A DNA stretch of 6,911 bases from Lachnospiraceae bacterium (GTDB lineage Bacteria > Bacillota > Clostridia > Lachnospirales > Lachnospiraceae), in the NCBI GenBank assembly GCA_900769175.1, contig CAAGFP010000244.1, positions 1 through 6,911 on the forward strand. The letters run 5' to 3'. This document shows, one piece after another, positions 1 through 5,290 of this stretch. The notes beneath the pieces are model-generated. The model did not search any database. It saw nothing but the letters and a program-made list of their open reading frames with translations, and was not told the origin of the DNA. Every line of letters starts with the position of its first letter. Positions within the stretch are counted from its first letter, which is position 1. The translations under genes and the position numbers were made by a program.

Positions 1-492
1 AATGAGCGTTTTCTTGATATTGAAATTATTTCAAGCCAGGAAGTCGGATTAAAAATTCCGAAATCCTCAATTGTTGAAAAAGAATTCTATTTAATTCCGG
101 AAAGCTATGCATTTGAAACCGGAAACAGTTCGGATGAGGTCGTTTTCGTTCGTGAAAGCTATATGGAAGACGGCACTTTGTCATCAGAGAGAATGAATTT
201 AACCATATATGCGCAAAAAGACGGCTTTTATTATGTAGATAAGCTAGGTTTATCCCCGGGAGATTATTTCATTGATTATTCGGGAAACAAATATGGTATC
301 GGTAAAATTGCAACGCTTGTGGGCGTTTACTATATGAACAAAGGATATGCAGATTTCCGACAGATTATTTCCATTTATGAAAATGATGAATATGCAATTG
401 TAAAATCAAATTCCACTTACGGCTTAAGAGCTTATGATTATATTGTTCTGGATGCCGAAAGTGTAGATGAGGATGATTTATTATATGAGTAA
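1..492 (+). CDS. HlyD-like efflux-adaptor family protein, C-terminal part (5' end outside window)
   Basis: The reading frame is open from the first base and gives 163 residues up to TAA at 490-492; the start lies upstream. Near its beginning it carries GLKIPKSSIVEKEFYLIP (window codons 16-33), which resembles the C-terminal beta-barrel region ('IPKSSIVEK') of the HlyD-like proteins that commonly sit just before yggS and sepF in Clostridia. The rest is beta-rich and ends in an acidic tail (ESVDEDDLLYE). The family normally has an N-terminal membrane anchor, a biotinyl/lipoyl-like domain and a coiled hairpin, none visible here. It overlaps yggS by 8 bases (ATGAGTAA), so the two are probably translationally coupled. 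No neighbouring transporter is seen, so a role in export is not shown; a part in envelope or division biology is only suggested by position. The family call is by recognition of this C-terminal region and its context. Confidence 0.7.
   Translation, partial: NERFLDIEIISSQEVGLKIPKSSIVEKEFYLIPESYAFETGNSSDEVVFVRESYMEDGTLSSERMNLTIYAQKDGFYYVDKLGLSPGDYFIDYSGNKYGIGKIATLVGVYYMNKGYADFRQIISIYENDEYAIVKSNSTYGLRAYDYIVLDAESVDEDDLLYE
468..473 (+). promoter_or_regulatory. Ribosome binding site deciding the yggS start
   Basis: TGAGGA lies 11 bases before the ATG at 485. It sits on top of the alternative in-frame ATG at 467, which has no comparable site before it. This favours 485 as the start, which also gives the usual family N-terminus. 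Confidence 0.6.
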
Positions 493-1177
493 TGCAGGTC
501 AGAACTATCTTGAAATACGAAACACTGTAAATGATCAATTAAGAAAAGCAAACCGAGAGGCCGATTCCTGTACCTTAATCGCAGTCAGCAAAACAAAGCC
601 CGTTGAATTATTACAGGAAGTCTATGACAAAGGCTGCCGTGATTTTGGTGAAAATAAAGTTCAGGAAATCGTGGACAAATATGAAGCCTTGCCCAAAGAC
701 ATCCGTTGGCATATGATTGGCCATTTACAGACCAATAAGGTAAAATATATTGTGGATAAGGTATATATGATTCATAGCGTTGATTCTTATCATCTTGCAA
801 AGGAAATCAGTAAAGAAGCGGTTAAGAAAAACGTTACGGTCAAAATATTGTTAGAAGTAAATGTTGCAAAGGAAGAAACGAAATTCGGAATTCAGACAAA
901 AGAAACGGCCGATTTGCTTAATATGGTACTTCAATTACCGAACCTATCCGTCTGCGGTCTTATGACAATAGCACCATATGTTGAAAATGATGAAGAAAAC
1001 AGACCATATTTTGTTGAATTACATGATTTAATGGTTGACATGTCTCGTCAAATTCACGATAATAATATGTGTGAACTGTCTATGGGGATGACCGGCGATT
1101 ATAAAATTGCAATTGAGGAAGGTGCGACATTTGTAAGAGTCGGAACGGCAATCTTTGGCGAAAGAAATTACATGTAA
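485..1177 (+). CDS. yggS: YggS/PROSC family pyridoxal phosphate homeostasis protein
   Basis: This 230-residue cytoplasmic protein has the full length of the COG0325 family, single-domain alanine-racemase-fold proteins that bind pyridoxal 5'-phosphate and help keep free PLP and amino/keto acid pools in balance; no catalytic reaction is established for the family. The PLP lysine is K36 in AVSKTKP. Further signatures are DFGENKVQE, WHMIGHLQTNK, the HSVDS strand, LLEVNVAKEETKFG, GLMTIAPY, LSMGMTGDYKIAIEEG and the C-terminal VRVGTAIFGERNYM, where the phosphate-binding part lies. ATG 485 is preferred over ATG 467 because of the ribosome binding site at 468-473. It overlaps the HlyD-like gene by 8 bases and is followed after 12 bases by sepF, a linkage common in Gram-positive division clusters. 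Nothing looks damaged. Confidence 0.96.
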   Translation: MSNAGQNYLEIRNTVNDQLRKANREADSCTLIAVSKTKPVELLQEVYDKGCRDFGENKVQEIVDKYEALPKDIRWHMIGHLQTNKVKYIVDKVYMIHSVDSYHLAKEISKEAVKKNVTVKILLEVNVAKEETKFGIQTKETADLLNMVLQLPNLSVCGLMTIAPYVENDEENRPYFVELHDLMVDMSRQIHDNNMCELSMGMTGDYKIAIEEGATFVRVGTAIFGERNYM

Positions 1178-1189
1178 AGGAGAATTTGT

Positions 1190-1717
1190 ATGCCGAAATT
1201 TGATAAGTTTTTGGAAGTGTTAAAAATGGGTGAAGATCCGGACAATGAAGATTATTTAGACGAAGAAACAGAAGAAGTTCGCCCGGTTGCAAGGAAATCA
1301 AAAAACGATAACAATGATTCGCAGGAAGACAAGCCTGCCAAAAAAATGCCGCGTATTTCAGGCATCAAAACAAACAAACAACGAAATAACGGAGGTCAGG
1401 AAGGTATGGAATTATGTGTTATTCGTCCGACTACAATCAATGATGGACGTGAGATTACAGAAACACTGTTACAGAATCGTGCAGTCGTATTAAATCTTGA
1501 AGGATTGGATACAGACATCGCACAAAGAATAATTGATTTTACATCCGGTTCCTGTTTTGCAATTAGTGGAAATATGCAGAAGATTTCTCATTACATTTTT
1601 GTTATTACTCCGCCTACGGTTGATATTTCCGGTGACTTCCAGGATACAATTGGCGGAACGGAAAGTGATTTAAATACTGAATTTAATATTCCGAATTTTC
1701 AGGATAACAATATTTAA
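1190..1717 (+). CDS. sepF: Cell division protein SepF
   Basis: A 175-residue protein with the usual SepF layout. Residues 1-13 (MPKFDKFLEVLKM) form a short amphipathic helix, the membrane-binding element. Residues 15-72 are a charged, low-complexity linker. Residues 73-147 are the SepF domain, with ELCVIRP, NRAVVLNLEGLDTDIAQRI, IDFTSGSCFAISGNM and HYIFVITPP. A polar tail of about 28 residues follows. In the family this protein forms rings or arcs that bind the C-terminal tail of FtsZ, tether it to the membrane and support septum formation, overlapping in role with FtsA. AAAGGAG at 1176-1182 gives a strong ribosome binding site for ATG 1190. It is the last gene of its operon, being followed directly by an intrinsic terminator. 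The neighbours often found after sepF in Firmicutes (ylmH, divIVA, lspA) are not here. Confidence 0.95.
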   Translation: MPKFDKFLEVLKMGEDPDNEDYLDEETEEVRPVARKSKNDNNDSQEDKPAKKMPRISGIKTNKQRNNGGQEGMELCVIRPTTINDGREITETLLQNRAVVLNLEGLDTDIAQRIIDFTSGSCFAISGNMQKISHYIFVITPPTVDISGDFQDTIGGTESDLNTEFNIPNFQDNNI

Positions 1718-1737
1718 TTGCGTTCATACAAATACAT

Positions 1738-1775
1738 AAACTTCCCGAACAATTCGGGAAGTTTTCTTTTATTTT
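1738..1775 (+). terminator. Rho-independent terminator after sepF
   Basis: A 12-bp perfect inverted repeat (AAACTTCCCGAA at 1738-1749, TTCGGGAAGTTT at 1753-1764) with a 3-base CAA loop is followed by the T-rich run TCTTTTATTTT. The stem core is GC-rich and the position, 20 bases after the sepF stop, is ideal. This ends the yggS-sepF transcript and implies that the next gene has its own promoter or relies on readthrough. Confidence 0.92.
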
Positions 1776-1800
1776 AACACTAACATATAAAAGATAGCTC

Positions 1801-1853
1801 CGCCAAGATGCGCATTCGCACGAAAAAATCGTTGCTACGCAAAGATACGCATT
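1801..1853. repeat. GC-richer intergenic patch with imperfect direct repeat and small hairpin
   Basis: Within an AT-rich spacer, AAGATGCGCATT (1805-1816) recurs as AAGATACGCATT (1842-1853), 11 of 12 bases alike. Between them ACGA/TCGT (1820-1823 and 1829-1832) can pair around an A5 loop, extended by GC/GC with one bulged T. The first copy holds the 8-bp palindrome ATGCGCAT (1808-1815). It may be a decayed dispersed intergenic repeat or a regulatory site for the next gene; the sequence alone does not tell which. Confidence 0.35.
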
Positions 1854-1882
1854 TAATACACTTTTACAGATAGGAAAAATTT

Positions 1883-2620
1883 ATGCAAACAATAAAGATT
1901 GAAAAAAGCAAATCAGAAAACTATCCGATTTATATCGGAAACGAAATAGAAAACAGAGAGGAATTGAACGAATTTCCAACTCTTCGTTCAATCATAAACT
2001 GGAATTTTGAAAAACCATCCCTTAAGGGATATTATTTTAATCCTGCAAATATTCAGGCAGAAGATCCTGCTGATTATATGACAGATTTAAGCTTAATTTT
2101 ACGTTTTGCGGAGGAATATAACAGCACGCTTTTTGTATGGATGATTTCCAATTTATACGAAATCATGGATCAGGATAAAGAAGCGATGGAGGACTTTGTT
2201 TTTCATATTTTATCTGCAAAAAAAAGCATTTATGAAAAGAAAACAAAAGCGGAAAGAGAACAGATTCCGTTTTCACGACTTGCACAGAATGCTCTTACAA
2301 AAACGAATCTATTTTTGGAGAGAGATGTAATTTCCATGTCAATGATATTGGAAAGCTTTGTCTCTTATAAAATGGATTTGCTGTCCATGGAAGAGTATTA
2401 TGAAATCAGGGATATGTTTGTTCCTTTCGGGCTTGGCATTTCTCAAATTAAGTGTAAACCGGATGATCTTGTAACACTTTTAAAAAAAGAAATGGAAAAT
2501 ATTTCCGAATTTCTTTTATTAAAAAAACTTGGTAAAACCGTATTATGTAATGAAATCAATGATGAAATAATGAATCTTGCTGCGGAGGAATTGTATTTTG
2601 ACGAATCAGCAAACGACTAA
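1883..2620 (+). CDS. Shortened AroB (3-dehydroquinate synthase)-like protein, probable pseudoenzyme
   Basis: This 245-residue protein reads as a shrunken AroB (usual length about 350). Residues 1-20 (MQTIKIEKSK...YPIYIGN) match the first strand of AroB. Residues 38-57 (INWNFEKP...YYFNPANI) resemble the family's INHPLGKN...FYQPKAV. Residues 69-240 follow the AroB C-terminal helical domain: VWMISNLYEIMDQDKEAMED, an AKKSIYEKK segment, SMILESFVSYKMDLLSMEEY, MFVPFGL and LLLKKLGKTVLCNEINDEI. The stretch that would hold the NAD-binding GGG and GGKT motifs, roughly 110 residues, is absent. By my alignment the three zinc ligands are replaced: Glu of LAEVIKYG by L71, His of FGHT by Q135, and His of HGEAV by E146; the second His of GHTxGH is T139. 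It should therefore not make dehydroquinate. AGGA at 1872-1875 precedes ATG 1883, and the gene overlaps rluD by 23 bases. The frame is intact, arguing for a retained function, unknown to me. Homology is by eye; loss of activity is inference. Confidence 0.7.
   Translation: MQTIKIEKSKSENYPIYIGNEIENREELNEFPTLRSIINWNFEKPSLKGYYFNPANIQAEDPADYMTDLSLILRFAEEYNSTLFVWMISNLYEIMDQDKEAMEDFVFHILSAKKSIYEKKTKAEREQIPFSRLAQNALTKTNLFLERDVISMSMILESFVSYKMDLLSMEEYYEIRDMFVPFGLGISQIKCKPDDLVTLLKKEMENISEFLLLKKLGKTVLCNEINDEIMNLAAEELYFDESAND
2584..2589 (+). promoter_or_regulatory. Ribosome binding site deciding the rluD-type TTG start
   Basis: GGAGGA lies 8 bases before TTG 2598 and within the coding region of the upstream gene. 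The earlier in-frame TTG at 2577 has no such site, and starting there would add seven residues unlike the family. Confidence 0.75.
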
Positions 2621-3533
2621 TTCCCAAACGCTTATAATCATCATTCCACCGGAAATGGAAGAGGAACGGCTTGATGTATGTTTAAATGAATTCATTGAAA
2701 ACATGTCAAGAAGCCGTATTCAGAAAATATGCAAAGATGGTTTGATATTCGTAAACGGGACTGTGAAAAAACCCGGCTATCAGGTGAAAGCAGATGATGA
2801 AATCCGGGTTACCATTCCTGAAATTCAGGAATTAAATATTGAACCGGAAAACATTCCTTTGGATATTTTATATGAAGATGATGATGTTCTGGTAGTCAAT
2901 AAAGAAAAAGGGATGGTAGTACATCCTGCTGCAGGACATTATTCCCATACTCTTGTAAATGCCCTGATGTATCATTGCAAAGATAGTTTATCCGGAATCA
3001 ACGGCGTTATGCGACCGGGAATCGTACATCGAATCGACCGTGATACCTCAGGTTCTTTGATTGTATGTAAAAATGATAATGCGCATCGTCTGATAGCCGA
3101 ACAGTTAAAGTCCCATTCCATAAACCGGATTTATCATGCCATCTGCATCGGAAATGTGAAAGAGGATGAAGGCACGATTCATGCACCGATTGGCAGGCAT
3201 CCCATTGAACGAAAAAAAATGGCAATTGTTCCAAATGGAAAAGATGCCATTACGCATTATAAGGTATTGGAACGTTTTGGGAATTATACCTATATGGAAT
3301 TTAAGTTAGAGACGGGAAGAACACACCAGATCCGTGTACATATGGCTTCCATTCATCACCCTTTGCTGGGAGATGAAGTCTATGGTCCGGGGAAATCATC
3401 GTTTCACACACAAGGGCAGGTATTACATGCTAAAACCTTGGGATTCGTTCATCCGGTTACAGGTGAATATATCGAAACGAATGCACCTTTACCAGATTAT
3501 TTTGAATCCATACTCAGGAAATTGCGTAAATAA
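2598..3533 (+). CDS. RluD/RluA-family ribosomal large subunit pseudouridine synthase
   Basis: From TTG 2598 this gives 311 residues, normal for RluD-type enzymes that turn specific uridines of 23S rRNA into pseudouridine. Residues 22-74 are an S4 RNA-binding domain (EEERLDVCLNEFI, SRSRIQKICKDGLIFVNG). The catalytic domain follows, with DDDVLVVNKEKGMVVHPAAGH, then GIVHRIDRDTSG (141-152) carrying the catalytic aspartate D147, RIYHAICIG, and the C-terminal signature LETGRTHQIRVHMA with HPLLGDEVYG. The gene overlaps the AroB-like gene by 23 bases with its own strong ribosome binding site inside it, so translation is probably coupled. An RluA-family gene in this position in Firmicutes is often labelled rluD or ylyB, commonly after lspA; lspA is not seen here. 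The exact rRNA target cannot be read from sequence, so I give no symbol. Its last nine codons recur, diverged, just downstream. Confidence 0.93.
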   Translation: MTNQQTTNSQTLIIIIPPEMEEERLDVCLNEFIENMSRSRIQKICKDGLIFVNGTVKKPGYQVKADDEIRVTIPEIQELNIEPENIPLDILYEDDDVLVVNKEKGMVVHPAAGHYSHTLVNALMYHCKDSLSGINGVMRPGIVHRIDRDTSGSLIVCKNDNAHRLIAEQLKSHSINRIYHAICIGNVKEDEGTIHAPIGRHPIERKKMAIVPNGKDAITHYKVLERFGNYTYMEFKLETGRTHQIRVHMASIHHPLLGDEVYGPGKSSFHTQGQVLHAKTLGFVHPVTGEYIETNAPLPDYFESILRKLRK

Positions 3534-3568
3534 TAAATTATGAATCCATACTCAGAAAAATACGCAAA
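3503..3568 (+). repeat. Tandem duplication of the rluD-type gene's 3' end
   Basis: TGAATCCATACTCAG occurs at 3503-3517 and again at 3541-3555, an exact 15-base match 38 bases apart, with weaker similarity continuing (3518-3530 against 3556-3568, 9 of 13). The first copy encodes ESILRKLRK then stop. The second, in another frame and after the stop, would encode ESILRKIRKKNIT then stop. The changes inside the peptide are two synonymous ones (AGG/AGA, CGT/CGC) and one Leu to Ile. The second copy thus looks like the tail of another rluD allele. Confidence 0.85.
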
Positions 3569-3598
3569 AAAAATATCACGTAACAAGGAGGGATTAAT

Positions 3599-4222
3599 AT
3601 GAATACGATTATTACGATAGGCCGTCAGTTTGGCTCAGGCGGAAGAGAAATCGGAGAACAATTAGGAAAACAAAGAAACATTCCCGTATATGACAAAGAA
3701 TTAATTTCCGAAGTATCCAAAAAGAGCGGAATTTGTGAAGAAATGGTCAAGCATCATGAGGAAAGACCAACCAATTCCTTCCTTTATAATCTTGTAATGG
3801 ATACTTACAACTGGCGTTACGCTTCCGGTGCATATTCAGATATGCCAATCGGTCAGAAAGTATTCCTTGCGCAATATGAATATATCAAAAAACTTGCTCA
3901 GGAAGGACCCTGTGTATTTATCGGAAGATGTGCAGACTATGCGCTTTCCGATTATCCGAATGTATGCAATATTTTTATTCTATCTGATTTGGATTTCCGG
4001 GTGAAACAGATTTCCAAACGATTTGATATTTCTGAGGCGAAAGCAAAGGATATGATTGATAAAAAAGATAAGCAGCGTCAGAGCTATTATAATTATTATA
4101 CCGATAAAAAATGGGGGGCATCCGAATCCTACGATTTATGCATTAATTCCGGCAAACTCGGTATTGAAAAATCCGTTGAACTGATTCAAAGTTATATTGA
4201 ATTAATTGAAAAAAAGATTTAG
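3599..4222 (+). CDS. Cytidylate kinase-like family protein
   Basis: A 207-residue P-loop protein of the cytidylate-kinase-like family (Pfam Cytidylate_kin2). Residues 3-19 hold the modified P-loop TIGRQFGSGGREIG, which lacks the usual Walker A GK[ST] lysine, as is typical for the family. Later come VYDKELI (30-36), CVFIGRCADYAL (105-116), a strand NIFILSD, and the lid and closing region with KKDKQRQSYYNYYTDKKWG (155-173) and YDLCINSGKLGIE. Such proteins are common in Clostridia and are predicted to transfer phosphate to a nucleotide or a related small molecule, but the substrate is generally unknown and it should not be taken as the housekeeping Cmk. AAGGAGGG at 3585-3592 is an almost ideal ribosome binding site, 6 bases before ATG 3599. 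No terminator separates it from the rluD-type gene 65 bases upstream, so co-transcription is likely. Confidence 0.88.
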   Translation: MNTIITIGRQFGSGGREIGEQLGKQRNIPVYDKELISEVSKKSGICEEMVKHHEERPTNSFLYNLVMDTYNWRYASGAYSDMPIGQKVFLAQYEYIKKLAQEGPCVFIGRCADYALSDYPNVCNIFILSDLDFRVKQISKRFDISEAKAKDMIDKKDKQRQSYYNYYTDKKWGASESYDLCINSGKLGIEKSVELIQSYIELIEKKI

Positions 4223-4297
4223 ACTATTATACATCTTTTCGAAATATTTTCTGTTGAAACGAAGTGTTTTATTTTGGGGCAAATGATTGGGGATAAA

Positions 4298-5290
4298 ATG
4301 AAAAAATCAATTATTATCTGTATCTTTTTTTCATTTTTGCTGGTTTTGACTTCCTGCAATGAAATGAAAGAAGAAGAGTATCATGTGATGCGTCTGTCTC
4401 CTCCTGATACGCAGATTCAGGACAATTATTGCATTGTTGAATACGGAACCGTAACGGAATCCGTAAAACTTCGAGTGAATCTGGTATCCAGCGAAGAGTC
4501 AAGCCTGTGTTTTCAGACCTCCGGTGTAAAATTTGACCGATTTTATGCCAAAGAAGGAGATGTTGTGAAAAAAGGACAATTATTAGCACGACTTGATTGT
4601 AAAGATTATGTAGATGAACGCAACACAACCATCTATGAGATTCAACGCATTGAAATCCGTCTTCAGGAATTAAATAACCTGTATCTTCAGAATTGTTTAA
4701 CCGAAAAAGAATACCAAAAAGAAAACAAACAATTACTCTCACAAAAGAAAATCTGCGAACAGAAAGTAGAAGAACTCAATCGCTATATTGATGAAAGAAG
4801 TATTTATGCAGATATTGACGGTGTTATCAGAAGCTTTGCCGATATCAATTATAATACTGTTTCAAATACTGCAAATGTGATTTATAAAATATACGGCGGT
4901 GACTTCTATTATTCTGCCAAAGTATCAAACGAATCAGGTTTAATTCCAGGTCAAATTTACAATATTGTCATTGATAATATCAATTACTCGGTTGAATTAA
5001 AAGATATTACGCCAAATCAGACGAATGATTACACGGTTTTATTCTGTGCACCTGCGGGAAATAATGATTTATACCGGTTCGGCGAGGTGTCCTATGTAGT
5101 CAAACAAAGGGAAAATGTTCTATATATTGAGACAAAAGCAGTGGTAAAAGTAAAGGACGAGTATTATGTATATTTCCGTACCGAAGACGGTACCTTAAAC
5201 GCGAAAGCAATCGAAATTGACGAACAGGTCGGTAAGTATTATATAATCAAAGAAGGATTAAACGAAGGAGATGAGATCATATGCAATTAA
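4298..5290 (+). CDS. Membrane fusion (efflux adaptor) family lipoprotein, single module
   Basis: From ATG 4298 this is a 330-residue lipoprotein. Residues 1-20 form a signal peptide, MKK then a hydrophobic stretch, ending in the lipobox LTSC, so C20 should be lipidated and the protein held on the outer face of the membrane. Residues 73-103 are the first half of a biotinyl/lipoyl-like domain (FYAKEGDVVKKGQLLARLD). Residues 105-165 are a short, charged helical hairpin. Residues 166-200 return to the lipoyl fold (YADIDGVIRSFADI). Residues 203-275 look like the beta barrel, and 276-330 the membrane-proximal domain (VLYIETKAVVKV...IKEGLNEGDEIICN). This is the order of RND/MacA-type adaptors, which couple an inner-membrane pump to export. 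GGGGAT at 4289-4294 supports ATG 4298; earlier TTG 4274 and ATG 4283 would put extra residues before the signal peptide. It overlaps the next adaptor gene by 10 bases. The transported substrate is unknown. Confidence 0.85.
   Translation: MKKSIIICIFFSFLLVLTSCNEMKEEEYHVMRLSPPDTQIQDNYCIVEYGTVTESVKLRVNLVSSEESSLCFQTSGVKFDRFYAKEGDVVKKGQLLARLDCKDYVDERNTTIYEIQRIEIRLQELNNLYLQNCLTEKEYQKENKQLLSQKKICEQKVEELNRYIDERSIYADIDGVIRSFADINYNTVSNTANVIYKIYGGDFYYSAKVSNESGLIPGQIYNIVIDNINYSVELKDITPNQTNDYTVLFCAPAGNNDLYRFGEVSYVVKQRENVLYIETKAVVKVKDEYYVYFRTEDGTLNAKAIEIDEQVGKYYIIKEGLNEGDEIICN
5265..5270 (+). promoter_or_regulatory. Ribosome binding site for the second adaptor gene
   Basis: AAGGAG lies 10 bases before ATG 5281, inside the 3' end of the first adaptor gene. 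It fixes the start and makes the two adaptor genes a tightly linked pair. Confidence 0.7.

Noticed and set aside
585..800. Reverse-strand open frame of 71 codons inside yggS
   Set aside because: It lies wholly within a certain gene, matches no family I know and has no ribosome binding site worth noting.
1080..1301. Reverse-strand open frame across the yggS-sepF junction
   Set aside because: It is antisense to two conserved genes with no recognisable product.
1287..1493. Plus-strand frame inside sepF
   Set aside because: Another frame of a well-supported gene; its protein resembles nothing.
1832..1858. Possible promoter TTGCTA ... TTAATA before the AroB-like gene
   Set aside because: The spacing is only 15 bases and both boxes are poor. 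A promoter is expected here after the terminator, but I cannot place it.
3007..3234. Reverse-strand frame inside the rluD-type gene
   Set aside because: Antisense to the conserved catalytic core; a shadow frame.
3334..3543. Plus-strand frame overlapping the end of the rluD-type gene
   Set aside because: It is a frame-shifted reading of the conserved C-terminal region.
4202..4230. Possible promoter TTAATT, 17 bases, TATTAT before the first adaptor gene
   Set aside because: The -10 is good but the -35 matches only half of the consensus, and such matches are common in AT-rich DNA.
4231..4275. Possible terminator hairpin between the kinase-like gene and the first adaptor gene
   Set aside because: Only TTCG and CGAA plus scattered flanking bases pair, across a long AT-rich loop; too weak to call.
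4314..4742. Reverse-strand frame of 142 codons inside the first adaptor gene
   Set aside because: The plus-strand gene has a signal peptide, lipobox and family domain order; the reverse frame has none of these.
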